From NCBI RefSeq assembly GCF_025399835.1, contig NZ_JAODVR010000001.1, positions 2,108,001 through 2,172,000 of the forward strand: 64,000 nucleotides of DNA. The letters are read 5' to 3'. The stretch comes from Haloarchaeobius sp. HME9146 (GTDB lineage Archaea; Halobacteriota; Halobacteria; Halobacteriales; Natrialbaceae). Below, piece after piece: positions 40,655 to 49,355 of the stretch. The notes below the pieces were generated by a model, which was given only the letters and a program-made list of their open reading frames with translations, was not told the origin of the DNA and did not search any database. How positions within the stretch are numbered: position 1 is the stretch's first letter; each line of letters opens with the position of its first letter. A program made the position numbers and the translations under genes.

Positions 40655-42043
40655 TCAGAACAGCGCTTTCACGCGCGGTCTGACGAACGCCGACAGCAGC
40701 AACACGAGGACCGACAAGACCGGGAACACCAGCGTGAGCAGGTCGACGTACAGGGCTGGGGCGGTGCCGGCGTAGTCCAGCGCCAGCCCGACCAGCGGCG
40801 TCGAGACGCCCAGAACGTAGAGGTACGATGGGCGGAAGTTCTTGGCCTTGTGCGTGTGCTTGATGATGACCAGGAACACGAACGGCATCACCAGCACGCC
40901 GGCCAGCAACACGCCGCCGACGGCGGCCGCCGCGATGGTCACCGCGAGCGAGATGCCGACGAGTTCGTTGATGCTGACCCACTTGTAGGGGCGCGTGGCT
41001 CGCCAGGCGCGGTTGATGCCGAACGCGATGATCGGAACCACGACCAGCGCGGCCAGTGCGCCGTACCACTGCTGGGTCGGGAGCGGTGGCTCCGGGACCA
41101 GTGCCGCATCGCCGAGGATGAACGCGACGGGCTGGGCGATGTCGTATCTGGTCGTGGCGACTGCGGCCCGGAGCGCCTCGGGGTCGGTCCCGGCCGCGGC
41201 GAGGCGGCCGGACAACCGCTGCATGCCGCCGGCGTAGGCCAGCCCGAACTGGGCGAGCCCACCGACGTACAGCAGCGTCGAGAGGAGCATCAACGGCCAG
41301 CCGAGGCTGAGGTTGTTCCACCAGTTGAACAGCGCGTTGTCCGTCCAGGACCCGGAGCCTGTGCCGGACGCCGTACCGATGTCGCTGTCGGTGGCGCTGC
41401 TCGTGCGGGAAGAGTTGCTCGACCGGGACGACCCGCTGCGCCGACTCCGGCTGGAGCCCGTGCTGGACGAACTCGACCGGTTGCGTGTCCGCGACGTCGT
41501 CGAGGAGCTCGCCGACGACCCCGACGAGGTGGAGGTGGCAGAGCTCGACGACCGCCGACTCGAACTCGACCGACTGCTGCTGGAGCGCGACCCCGTGGAG
41601 CCGCTGCTGCTCCGCGAGCGCGATCGGCTGGAGCTGGAACTCGACCGACTGCTGCTCGAGCTCGACCGGCTGGAAGACGACCGCGAACTCGTGGAGGAAC
41701 CCGACCCACTTCGGGTGGATTGGGAGGAACGCGACGACCCGGAGCGCCCGCTGCTACGACTGCTCTTGCCTCGGTTCCAGATGTCGGCGGAGGGGAAGCT
41801 GACCTTGCGCTTTGCGACGTAGTCCTTGTGTCCGAGTCGGTCGTACGCGTTTCGCTCGGAGGAGTCGTTCAGCGTCTCGTAGGCCTTCTTCAGGGCGTTG
41901 AACTGCGCGGGGGCGTTCGGGTCGTCGTTGAGGTCCGGATGGTACTCGCGCACCTTCGTCCGGAACGCTTTCTTGACCTCCTCCTGGGACGCGTCCTCGT
42001 CCAGTTCGAGGAGGTCGTAGAAGTCCATCTCGTCGTCAGGCAT
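40655..42043 (-). CDS. J-domain membrane protein with an SR-rich linker
   Basis: 462 aa. An N-terminal J domain (1-75) has its HPD at 35-37 in REYHPDLNDD, so it can stimulate DnaK. Residues about 91-218 are almost only Ser and Arg (such as RSSSSRSSSSSSRSSS), a strongly basic disordered linker, very unusual in a haloarchaeal protein. Seven or so membrane helices follow to the C-terminus. The protein is neither DnaJ (no zinc domain) nor a short J-protein. It probably recruits the DnaK system to the membrane. TATA-like box near 42088. Confidence 0.82.
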   Translation of the reverse strand: MPDDEMDFYDLLELDEDASQEEVKKAFRTKVREYHPDLNDDPNAPAQFNALKKAYETLNDSSERNAYDRLGHKDYVAKRKVSFPSADIWNRGKSSRSSGRSGSSRSSQSTRSGSGSSTSSRSSSSRSSSSSSRSSSSSSRSRSRSSSGSTGSRSSSSRSSSSRRSSSSATSTSSGSSASSSTTSRTRNRSSSSSTGSSRSRRSGSSRSSNSSRTSSATDSDIGTASGTGSGSWTDNALFNWWNNLSLGWPLMLLSTLLYVGGLAQFGLAYAGGMQRLSGRLAAAGTDPEALRAAVATTRYDIAQPVAFILGDAALVPEPPLPTQQWYGALAALVVVPIIAFGINRAWRATRPYKWVSINELVGISLAVTIAAAAVGGVLLAGVLVMPFVFLVIIKHTHKAKNFRPSYLYVLGVSTPLVGLALDYAGTAPALYVDLLTLVFPVLSVLVLLLSAFVRPRVKALF

Positions 42044-42116
42044 GAGTTAGGGGACTCTCGTCAGTCACCGAAAACGAGGCGGGGGGTTATAGTTGCAATG
42101 GCATCAGTCCATCCGC

Positions 42117-43448
42117 CTAGAAGTCGGAGAGGGAGGTCTGACCGCGGGGGCAGTCGACGGTTTCCTCAGTGGCCCGTTCGTGGCTGCTCGCGTCGGCGGT
42201 GTTCCCTGGCTCGTCGTCGGCCTGCGCTGCCGGCCCGTCGGCGCTACCGGACGCCTCGCCCCGTTCGGCCCTGCTTCCGCCGCCGGGCCAGGAGTCGAGA
42301 CTCGCCTGCTGGCGCTCCGTGAATTCGAGATTCGAGACGCGAACCCCGACCTTCCGGACCTCGACGTCTTCGAACTCGGTGAGCAGGTCGAGCGCGGTGT
42401 CGACCAGCAACGACTCGTCCTCGACTGGCCCCGGCAGCGACCACTCGCGCGTGTTCACCTCGAACGGTGGTTCGACCGCCTTGATGCCGATGGTCCGGTA
42501 GAGCGCGCCCTCGCGGCGGGCCCGGTCGGCCACCGCCTCCGCCAGGGTTCGGACCTGCTCGCGCTTTCGCTCCGGGTCGGTCACCGGGCTGCCGAACGCG
42601 GACTCCCGCGAGAAACTCTTGGGCAGGCCGCGGGGCGTCACCGGCCGGTCGTCGATGCCCCGCGCCCGGTCGTGGAGTTCCCGCCCGCGCTCGCCGAACC
42701 GGTCGCCCAGTTCGGCCCGGTCGGCCGCGGCGAGGTCGCCCGCCGTCTCGATACCGCTGTTCCTGAGTTTGCGGGCCGTCACCGGGCCGATGCCGTGGAT
42801 CTCCTCGACGGGGAGTGGATCGAGGAACCCGCGGAGGTCGTCCGGTTCGACGACCACCAGCCCATCGGGCTTGTCGTGGTCGCTGGCGACCTTCGCCGCG
42901 GACATGTTGGGTGCGACCCCGACGCTCGCCACGACGCCGACCTCGCGCTCGATTCGCTGCTTGACGTGGCGGGCGAACCCCTCTGCCACCGGCCAGGCGG
43001 TGCGCTCTGTCACGTCCAGGTAGGCCTCGTCGATGCTCACCTCGCGGACCACGTCGGCGCAGTCGTGGAGGATGTCCTTCACCTCGCTCGCGACCTCCGA
43101 GTAGAAGTCCAGGTCGACTGGGCGGTAGTAGCCGGTGTCCGCGGGGTCGTCCGCGGTGGCCCGGCGAGGGAGGCGTTCGAGGGCCGTGGTGATGGCCTGG
43201 GCGCTCTCGACGCCGTACTCGCGGGCCTCGTAGCTCGCAGTGGCGACCGCCCCGCCGTCGTCACCCGCTTCGTAGCCCATCCCGACCACGACCGGTTCGC
43301 CGCGGAGTTCGGGCTCGCGCAGACGCTCGCAGGCCGCGTAGAAGCAGTCCATGTCGACGTGGAGGACGATGCGGTCCGCGTCCTCCGGTTCCGGGGCGAC
43401 GCCGGGCAGGCGTTCGCCGGTCGGTGTCGGATCGTCCGGGTCGGCCAT
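42117..43448 (-). CDS. dinB: DNA polymerase IV (Y family, DinB)
   Basis: 443 aa. Catalytic acids are D32 and D34 in HVDMDCFYAACE and D140-E141 in SIDEAYLDV. The little-finger region follows, with the helix-hairpin-helix-like IHGIGPVTARKLRNSGI. The extreme C-terminus GQTSLSDF is a PCNA-interacting (PIP) motif, QxxLxxF, which should tether it to the sliding clamp. Translesion synthesis polymerase. A disordered acidic segment (about 385-430) links the little finger to the PIP box. Confidence 0.95.
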   Translation of the reverse strand: MADPDDPTPTGERLPGVAPEPEDADRIVLHVDMDCFYAACERLREPELRGEPVVVGMGYEAGDDGGAVATASYEAREYGVESAQAITTALERLPRRATADDPADTGYYRPVDLDFYSEVASEVKDILHDCADVVREVSIDEAYLDVTERTAWPVAEGFARHVKQRIEREVGVVASVGVAPNMSAAKVASDHDKPDGLVVVEPDDLRGFLDPLPVEEIHGIGPVTARKLRNSGIETAGDLAAADRAELGDRFGERGRELHDRARGIDDRPVTPRGLPKSFSRESAFGSPVTDPERKREQVRTLAEAVADRARREGALYRTIGIKAVEPPFEVNTREWSLPGPVEDESLLVDTALDLLTEFEDVEVRKVGVRVSNLEFTERQQASLDSWPGGGSRAERGEASGSADGPAAQADDEPGNTADASSHERATEETVDCPRGQTSLSDF

Positions 43449-43585
43449 CGCGTGTTCGCTTCAGGGTAGGAACAGGAGGTGGTTGAGTGTTCCGTCCGGC
43501 GTGTTGTGCGGTCACTGCTTGCTGGTCGGTATCGTCGTGGCGTTCAGGCCGACGATTTTTGCCATCTCTCCGCCATTGTATCAGC

Positions 43586-44014
43586 ATGGACTCCGTGCCG
43601 CAAACGCTCACCACGGCCCTCTTCGGACAGAATCGAGACGAGAGTGGGCGTGTGGTCGTCCTCGCGGTAGCACTCGCGATAGCGACCGTGCTGGTCGATG
43701 CGTTCCTGTTCGCAATCGACTTCTCGATGGCTCCCGTCTCGTACCTGTTTTTCGGCGGCTGCTTGCTCCTGGCCGCCACGGTCGGTTTCAGGCGAGACGG
43801 GTTTCTCGTCGGCGTCTTCGTCGTGTGGGTATTGGCTGCGGCAGCGGTCACAAGCGGGAGTTTCGCCGGCTTCCACGGTTCCCCGACGGTCTGGGAACAG
43901 TACGTCGTTACGGCGGTAGTTGGCGGAATCGGATTCGGCGTTCCCGTCGGTGTTACGGGCTATCTCCTCGGGAGGACGGTCGGACTGCTCGTCGAAAGAA
44001 CGAGTACGGCCTGA
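43586..44014 (+). CDS. Hypothetical membrane protein
   Basis: 142 aa from the ATG at 43586. Four hydrophobic segments (VVVLAVALAIATVLVDAF, SYLFFGGCLLLAATVGF, GFLVGVFVVWVLAAAAV, and YVVTAVVGGIGFGVPVGV) suggest a small integral membrane protein. No recognised domain. It is convergent with the aldo-keto reductase, whose stop is one base away. Confidence 0.6.
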   Translation: MDSVPQTLTTALFGQNRDESGRVVVLAVALAIATVLVDAFLFAIDFSMAPVSYLFFGGCLLLAATVGFRRDGFLVGVFVVWVLAAAAVTSGSFAGFHGSPTVWEQYVVTAVVGGIGFGVPVGVTGYLLGRTVGLLVERTSTA

Positions 44015-44015
44015 T

Positions 44016-44834
44016 TCAGATACCCAGCGTCGCCTTCGCGAACGCCAGCCCGTTCTTCACGGGGTCGGGCCGGGCGATGCGGTCCAGCTCGTCGCGGGTG
44101 AGCTTGAAGTCGAAGATATCGATGTTCTGCTCGATGTGTTCGCGGCTGGTCGCCTTCGGGATGGCGGCGACGTTCTTGTGCTGGGTGGCCCACCGGAGTG
44201 CGACCTGGGCGGGCGTCTTGTCGTACTGCTGGCCGATGACGCGGAGCACGTCGTCGTCGAGGATACCGCCGGTTCCCAGGGGCGAGTACGCGGTGAGCAG
44301 GATGTCCGAGTCCTGGCAGTACCGGAGCAGTTCGCGCTGGGGCTTGTACGGGTGGAACTTCACCTGGTTGGTGAAGATGGGCTCGGGCGAGACGCGCTGG
44401 GCCTTCATCAGGCGCTTCTTCGAGAAGTTCGAGACGCCGACGTGGCGCACCGACCCCTCCTCGACGAGGTCGGCCATGGCCTGCATGGTGTCGCGGAGGT
44501 CGACGATTGGGTTGGGCCAGTGGAGCAAGAGCAGGTCGACGTAGTCGGTGTCGAGCTTGCGGAGGCTGTCGTCCACCGACTGCGTGAGCTTCTCCGGGGC
44601 GAAGCGGTCCGGGCGGACCTTGGTGGTGAGGAACACGTCCTCGCGGTCGACGTCGGCGTCGTGGAGCGCGTTGCCGACGTACTGCTCGTTGTCGTACGCC
44701 TGCGCTGTGTCGATGTGCCGGTAGCCGACGGAGAGGGCCGTCTTCACCGCGCCGTAGCAGTCCTGGCCGGAGAGTTGCCACGTGCCGAGGCCGAGTCGGG
44801 GGACCCGTTCACCCTGGACGGTCGTGAATTCCAT
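44016..44834 (-). CDS. Aldo/keto reductase
   Basis: 272 aa from the ATG at 44834. The family pattern is full: RLGLGTWQLSG, the catalytic Asp and Tyr in HIDTAQAYDNEQYVG, Lys in LTTKVRPD and His in DLLLLHWPNP, then VGVSNFSKKRL and AIPKATSREHIEQN for NADP binding. It is an NADP-dependent oxidoreductase of the AKR5-like (2,5-diketo-gluconate reductase-like) type. The substrate is unknown. Confidence 0.93.
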   Translation of the reverse strand: MEFTTVQGERVPRLGLGTWQLSGQDCYGAVKTALSVGYRHIDTAQAYDNEQYVGNALHDADVDREDVFLTTKVRPDRFAPEKLTQSVDDSLRKLDTDYVDLLLLHWPNPIVDLRDTMQAMADLVEEGSVRHVGVSNFSKKRLMKAQRVSPEPIFTNQVKFHPYKPQRELLRYCQDSDILLTAYSPLGTGGILDDDVLRVIGQQYDKTPAQVALRWATQHKNVAAIPKATSREHIEQNIDIFDFKLTRDELDRIARPDPVKNGLAFAKATLGI

Positions 44835-45003
44835 AGCAGGCAGTACGGCCCGAGAAGGGATATGTATTGACACCTCGGATGGTTGGGTGGTCTTCCGCAG
44901 GGGACCAATCGGTCTCGCAAACGGGCGAGACGAGCCGCCCCAGAATGATATATAAGGTCATTAATATGCTATTGATACTTATAATGATTGGCGAGAAAGG
45001 CTT
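44835..45003. promoter_or_regulatory. AT-rich promoter region
   Basis: AT content rises here. TGATATATAAGG (44946-44957) and ACTTATAATG (44977-44986) are TATA-like. The second lies 18-27 nt before the ATG at 45004, matching a leaderless start. Confidence 0.45.
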
Positions 45004-45141
45004 ATGTCGGTGAGCCATGCTATGAAACATCACATGAAAGCCGACAAGCGTACCATGAAAGATGTCAGCCACACGCCACCGAACGGCGAGAGCGTCACCA
45101 ACGTCTGGGAGCGAGGAAACGAGCGAGCAGAGCAAGAATAG
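45004..45141 (+). CDS. Small hydrophilic protein, 45 aa, uncertain
   Basis: ATG at 45004 to TAG at 45139-45141, with an alternative ATG at 45022. The peptide begins MSVSHAMKHHMKADKRTMKD and ends RGNERAEQE. A TATA-like box sits at leaderless spacing. It is less acidic than its neighbours and lies in AT-rich DNA, so it may be an acquired or young gene. It resembles nothing I know and is too short to be sure. Confidence 0.35.
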   Translation: MSVSHAMKHHMKADKRTMKDVSHTPPNGESVTNVWERGNERAEQE

Positions 45142-45198
45142 ACCGACAGCAGTGGGGCGATTCTGACTGACCTGACCATTCAGGTCTGGCTATATATG

Positions 45199-45217
45199 TT
45201 GTCGACTAAATAGACAA
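45199..45217. repeat. Interrupted palindrome before the 45278 gene
   Basis: TTGTC (45199-45203) and GACAA (45213-45217) are inverted around 9 nt. A TATA-like TGCTATAATT follows at 45221-45230. This is an operator-like arrangement upstream of the next gene. Confidence 0.35.
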
Positions 45218-45277
45218 TAGTGCTATAATTTACCAACCACAGGAACGTTTTAGGTAGTTCACGTTGCATCTAGGGGC

Positions 45278-45784
45278 GTGGCTCCAACAGATTCGCACCC
45301 GACCGAAACACGCACTGCCGAACTGTGGGTCCGGTCCCATTCGCCGTTCGGTGCCGCACCAGAACGCGCGACGGTGCTCGACTCCCTCGAAACCCTAGAG
45401 GAAGCCGGCTACTTCGAGGACGTGACCGCACGCCTGTGGGGAAAGCGCGTCGGTCTGTCGACGATGGCTGCACGCACCGAAGAGGGGACCGAGATTCTCG
45501 ACCGCGTCACCGACTTCCGGACGTGGGCCGAACGAAACGACGCGACGGTCGAGCAGTTCTTCCCGGAGCGGATGATGGACTCGCACCTGGTGGACGAGTC
45601 CTACCTGGTCCAGGAGCTGCCGACGCTCGCGCTCGCAGAGTACGAAGATGGAGAGGTCGTCCACGTGACGCCCTGCATCGTCGACGGAAGTCTCCAGACG
45701 GTCGAAGACCGGGTTTCGACCATCGAGGCCGAGGCGGAGGGCGAGATCGCCCAGCGCGAACTGTCACCTGCAGGTGTCCAGTAG
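45278..45784 (+). CDS. Haloarchaeal HTH-domain-like protein
   Basis: 168 aa with a GTG start at 45278. Typical stretches are TRTAELWVRSHSPFGAAPER, FEDVTARLWGKRVGLSTMAA and LPTLALAEYEDGEVVHVTPC. These are shared with a widespread haloarchaeal family annotated as HTH-domain proteins, though a helix-turn-helix is not obvious by eye. It may be a sensor or regulator. It is followed by the 45787 gene after two bases. Confidence 0.65.
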   Translation: MAPTDSHPTETRTAELWVRSHSPFGAAPERATVLDSLETLEEAGYFEDVTARLWGKRVGLSTMAARTEEGTEILDRVTDFRTWAERNDATVEQFFPERMMDSHLVDESYLVQELPTLALAEYEDGEVVHVTPCIVDGSLQTVEDRVSTIEAEAEGEIAQRELSPAGVQ

Positions 45785-45786
45785 CG

Positions 45787-45993
45787 ATGGCGGTCTACGT
45801 AGCGTCGAACGGTCGCTACTACACCGCCTCCGAGGTCGTCGAGTACATCGAGAACGGCCGGTGGACGCCCTGCCTGTGGGAGGAAGACACCGGTCGGGAA
45901 CTGATAGAGACCCGCCGGGGCGACCTGCTCCTGCTGGTCCCGACCGACACCGCCGACTTCGAATCGACGTTCGAGACCGAACCGGCCCACTGA
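45787..45993 (+). CDS. Small conserved-looking acidic protein
   Basis: 68 aa from the ATG at 45787, two bases after the previous stop, so co-transcribed with it. It begins MAVYVASNGRYYTASEVVEY and holds WTPCLWEEDTGRELIE and LLLLVPTDTADFESTF. No recognised domain. Its length and acidic make-up fit the haloarchaeal coding style. Function unknown. Confidence 0.6.
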   Translation: MAVYVASNGRYYTASEVVEYIENGRWTPCLWEEDTGRELIETRRGDLLLLVPTDTADFESTFETEPAH

Positions 45994-46115
45994 CTGACGG
46001 GTGACCCGAGTGGTGACGGGTGTTCTCACGGGGTCTTTTTACACACTCGCCGAGCGATAGCCACGCTTTTCCGGGAGACGAAGCCCCTAAGGCCTCCAGT
46101 TCCTCAGGGTCGGGT

Positions 46116-46991
46116 ATGCAAGCGCTGGTCATCGTGGCACACGGGTCACACCTGAACCCCGAGTCCAGCACGCCCACGTACGCACACGCCGACACCATCC
46201 GCGAGGCGGGTGGCTTCGACGAGGTGCGCGAGGCGTTCTGGAAGGAGGAACCGAGCTTCCGCGAAGCGTTGCGGACCGTCGAATCGGACGAGGTGTTCGT
46301 GGTCCCGATGTTCATCTCGGAAGGCTACTTCACCGAGCAGGTCATCCCCCGCGAGCTCCGGCTCGACGACTGGGACCCCGCGAAGTGGGACTCCGACGGG
46401 ACGAGCGCGTCCCAGGCGACGCTCCACGCCGAAGACGTCGACAAGACCATCCACTACTGCGGCCCGGTCGGGACGCACGACGCCATGTCCGACGTCATCG
46501 TCAAGCGCGCCGAGACGGTCACCGGCGACACGGCGGTCGGCGACGGGTTCGGCCTCGCCGTGGTGGGCCACGGGACCGAACGCAACGAGAACTCCGCGAA
46601 GGCCATCGAGTACCACGCCGACCGGATCCGCGACATGGGCCGGTTCGACGAGGTGCAGGCGCTCTACATGGACGAGGAGCCCGAGGTCGACGACGTGACC
46701 GACTACTTCGAGTCCGAGGACATCGTCGTCGTGCCGCTGTTCATCGCCGACGGCTACCACACCCAGGAGGACATCCCCGAGGACATGGGCCTGACCGACG
46801 ACTACCGCACGGGCTGGGACACCCCCGCCGAGGTCGACGGGCATCGCATCTGGTACGCCGGCGCGGTCGGTACCGAGGCGCTGATGGCCGACGTGGTGCT
46901 CGAACGGGCCCAGGAGGCCGGTGCCGACGTGGAGGCCGCACTCGAGAAGGTGCGCGAAGCGACCGGGGGCGTCCCGGCGATGGGTGACTGA
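46116..46991 (+). CDS. cbiX: CbiX-type sirohydrochlorin (cobalt/ferro) chelatase, two-domain
   Basis: 291 aa with two related halves, each carrying the chelatase His motif: IVAHGSHLNPES near residues 6-17 and VVGHGTERNENS near 150. Each half continues to the family strand FVVPMFISEGYFT or VVVPLFIADGYHT. The enzyme inserts Co2+ (cobalamin) or Fe2+ (siroheme) into sirohydrochlorin. It lies 3 nt before the DR2241-family gene, a pair seen in haloarchaeal cobalamin clusters. No other cobalamin gene is in the window. Confidence 0.9.
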   Translation: MQALVIVAHGSHLNPESSTPTYAHADTIREAGGFDEVREAFWKEEPSFREALRTVESDEVFVVPMFISEGYFTEQVIPRELRLDDWDPAKWDSDGTSASQATLHAEDVDKTIHYCGPVGTHDAMSDVIVKRAETVTGDTAVGDGFGLAVVGHGTERNENSAKAIEYHADRIRDMGRFDEVQALYMDEEPEVDDVTDYFESEDIVVVPLFIADGYHTQEDIPEDMGLTDDYRTGWDTPAEVDGHRIWYAGAVGTEALMADVVLERAQEAGADVEAALEKVREATGGVPAMGD

Positions 46992-46993
46992 CG

Positions 46994-48145
46994 ATGGCCG
47001 CAACAGAGCGGGAGACGGTCGAGACCGACCAGTTCGACGCGCTCCTCGACGCGGTCCGCGAGGGTCCCATCGACTTCGACGGCCTGCAGGTCCGCTACGA
47101 GGACGACGGCTACGTGTTCGAGGTCCCCGACCTCACCCGCAAGCACCTCTCGGAGGGCGAACTCGACCAGGTCTGTGCGGCCAACGCCGAGTGGGTGACC
47201 AACTGGCACTTCTGGGAGACGGTCGTCGGCGGTCACGGCACGGCCCGCCGCGCCTTCCTTCGGAAACTGGAGGCTGCCGAGGCACACAGCGTTCCGGAGC
47301 GGTACGACGTCATGCACGGCGACGGGGAGGCTGAGTCCGACGCTGACACCGGCGACGACACCGAGCTGGTCACCGAGTGGGGCCAGGTCCACATCACGGT
47401 CGACCTCGGCGAGGTCGGGTACCGGCGCTACGAGGTCCGCCACGCGGACGACGCCGGGATGGCCCGCGAGGAACTGGACGTCCACGACGAGCCGCGAGCT
47501 GCCCGCGAACTCGCGAAGTTCGATTCGAAGGGCCGCTACCGCCCCCTGAAGACCGCCCCATCGCTCCCCGGCGGGTTCGTCTTCCCCGACCTGACGAGCA
47601 CGGAACTCATGACGGTCATCGACGCGCTCTACCCCGCGACCGTCGCCAACTGGCACCGCGAACAGCAGGGCAACCTCGACGTGAGCCACTGGCACGAGAC
47701 CACCGAGCGCCAGACCGGTATCTACGGCATCGTCTCGGAACTCCCCCGGGAGGCCGTCGACTGGGTCGCCGAGTCCTGCTGTGACGACTCGCAGTGTCTC
47801 AAGCGCCGGGAGTGGCAGTACGACGAAGACGACCAGCTCGACGTGCCCGGCGGCGACGGCCAGTTCCCCTGCCGCGAGCCGTGTTCGCTGGTCGTCGCGG
47901 CCTCGCGCAAGTGGACGAAGCTCGAGGACGAACACGAACACACCTATGAGTTCGACCTGACCCCGAGCGAGAAGGAGCAGGTCGAGGACATCATCGAAGC
48001 CGTCGCCGAGGGACGCGTCGACGAGATTCGCGAGGCCGACGTCTACAAGGGCGCGAACCGCTACCGGGCGCGCTACCTCCAGGCGAAACGCTTCGACGAC
48101 CACGGGAACCTCTGTGGTGTCGAGACCGACGAGCAAGCAGAGTAG
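46994..48145 (+). CDS. DR2241-family protein (CbiX-associated)
   Basis: 383 aa. The family, named for the Deinococcus protein, lies next to CbiX in cobalamin clusters of several prokaryotes. The region about 255-300 holds a cysteine cluster, CCDDSQCLKRR then FPCREPCSLVV, which could bind an Fe-S cluster. The C-terminal 80 residues are charged and basic/acidic mixed. It is co-transcribed with cbiX (3-nt gap), so it probably assists chelation or handles the metal or substrate. Its exact reaction is unknown. Confidence 0.78.
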   Translation: MAATERETVETDQFDALLDAVREGPIDFDGLQVRYEDDGYVFEVPDLTRKHLSEGELDQVCAANAEWVTNWHFWETVVGGHGTARRAFLRKLEAAEAHSVPERYDVMHGDGEAESDADTGDDTELVTEWGQVHITVDLGEVGYRRYEVRHADDAGMAREELDVHDEPRAARELAKFDSKGRYRPLKTAPSLPGGFVFPDLTSTELMTVIDALYPATVANWHREQQGNLDVSHWHETTERQTGIYGIVSELPREAVDWVAESCCDDSQCLKRREWQYDEDDQLDVPGGDGQFPCREPCSLVVAASRKWTKLEDEHEHTYEFDLTPSEKEQVEDIIEAVAEGRVDEIREADVYKGANRYRARYLQAKRFDDHGNLCGVETDEQAE

Positions 48146-48175
48146 CTGGCACCGACACCGGTTCCGTTTTCGGCC

Positions 48176-48730
48176 CTACGCGAACAGTATCCAGAGTGCG
48201 ACGGCCACGCCGACCACCACGACGCCGACGCCGAACAGGACTTCGAGGCTGCCGAGCGTCGCCGCCGCGCCGAGTGCGATGGCGAGGGCGATTCCCGCGA
48301 GCACCAGCACCGGGAGCGACCCGTCGAGCGGGAGCGAGTCGAGGGACGACTCCTCGCTGTCGGACTCCCCGGCGGTCTTCCGCTCCGAGGGCGGCCCGAC
48401 CGGTTTCGGCTCCGTGATGGTGACCGGGATGTACTGCTCTTCGGCCCCGTAGCCCGTCACGATCTTCAGTCGGCCCGACACCGGTCGCTGGCCGGTCTGG
48501 ACGTCGACCGGGAAGGTGAGCTCCGAGTCCGTCTCGACGAAGTGGTTCGTCTCCGGGAGACTCGCGACCCGGGCGAGGTCGTCGTCGAGGTTGCAGTGGA
48601 CGTGGACCGCGCGCCCGTGGTTCCGGAGCGAGACGGTGAACGGCCCCGTGCTCTCGAACGAGTCGACGGCCGAGTCGATACTGTGCAGGCCGTCTTTGCT
48701 GATGTCGATTGGGAGCGGGTCACGTGCCAT
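48176..48730 (-). CDS. Hypothetical protein with a beta domain and two C-terminal membrane helices
   Basis: 184 aa from the ATG at 48730. The first about 110 residues form a beta-rich domain (FTVSLRNHGRAVHVHCNL, PVSGRLKIVTGYGAEEQYI) like the small haloarchaeal surface-associated Ig-like proteins. An acidic linker and two helices (LPVLVLAGIALAIALGAA and VLFGVGVVVVGVAVALWI) end it. Function unknown. It lies just downstream of the Trm112 gene on the same strand. Confidence 0.65.
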   Translation of the reverse strand: MARDPLPIDISKDGLHSIDSAVDSFESTGPFTVSLRNHGRAVHVHCNLDDDLARVASLPETNHFVETDSELTFPVDVQTGQRPVSGRLKIVTGYGAEEQYIPVTITEPKPVGPPSERKTAGESDSEESSLDSLPLDGSLPVLVLAGIALAIALGAAATLGSLEVLFGVGVVVVGVAVALWILFA

Positions 48731-48767
48731 ACGAGGAAAGAGAGTGTGTACGGGAGAGTTTCGTGTC

Positions 48768-48962
48768 TCAGGCCGGGACGTCGTCGCGCATGTCCGGCGG
48801 GAGGAGGTTCGGGATGCCGTCCTCGATGGGGTAGGACTCCCCGCAGTCGGCACAGACGAGTTTCCCTGCGAGAATCTCGTCGTCGTTCTGCTCGTCGATC
48901 TCCAGCTCGAGTTCGCCCTTGTCCATCGGACAGCAGAGGATGTCCATCAGGGATTCCTTCAT
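48768..48962 (-). CDS. Trm112-family methyltransferase activator
   Basis: 64 aa from the ATG at 48962. Zinc ligands are C10/C11 (LCCPMDK) and C37-x2-C40 (CADC), followed by the GESYPIEDGIPNLLPPDM tail typical of Trm112. It stabilises and activates several class I methyltransferases acting on tRNA and release factors. In archaea it partners with Trm11, Mtq2 and others by a small beta interface. Confidence 0.88.
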   Translation of the reverse strand: MKESLMDILCCPMDKGELELEIDEQNDDEILAGKLVCADCGESYPIEDGIPNLLPPDMRDDVPA

Positions 48963-49355
48963 ACCGGGGCAGTTGGTGACGGAGAGCAAAAGGTTTCGGG
49001 AAGTCGACGGCCAGACGGGTGCGGGTCGGTTGGTGGTGGCAGGGTCGTTTCAGTCGGTGTCCGGGCAGGCGCGTCGTAATTCACGGGTGAGAGTGACGAC
49101 ACGGATGACTGTGACGACGAGCAGGTCACTCGCGCTGGTGGCAGTGGAGACCGCACCCGCCACCGCACAGCACCGCACCACACCCTCCCCAGCCGATTCC
49201 CTTCACTTCGCTCCGTTCCGGTCATCCCTCGCGCGCTTTCAACTCGCGGCCTCGTTTCACTCGACACACTCGCCAGCGCGCGCCACAGCAAGGGCTGGTC
49301 GACGGTGACGGTCGGAAAAACCGCAGATACCGAAACGCGGTCGTTCGGAGCCGGT
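48963..49355. other. 393-nt gap, no gene seen
   Basis: Reading frames here are short and not acidic, and none is family-like. The CACCGCACAGCACCGCACCA-type run near 49155-49185 is low-complexity. Nothing further is seen. Confidence 0.5.

Noticed and set aside
41313-41822. 169-codon frame reading like a Leu/Asp/Glu coiled coil
   Set aside because: Antisense of the SR-rich linker codons of the J-domain gene; the regular pattern is forced by the Ser/Arg repeats.
48959-49291. 110-codon minus-strand frame upstream of purA
   Set aside because: Low-complexity Ser/Pro/Arg sequence with no haloarchaeal composition and no family resemblance.
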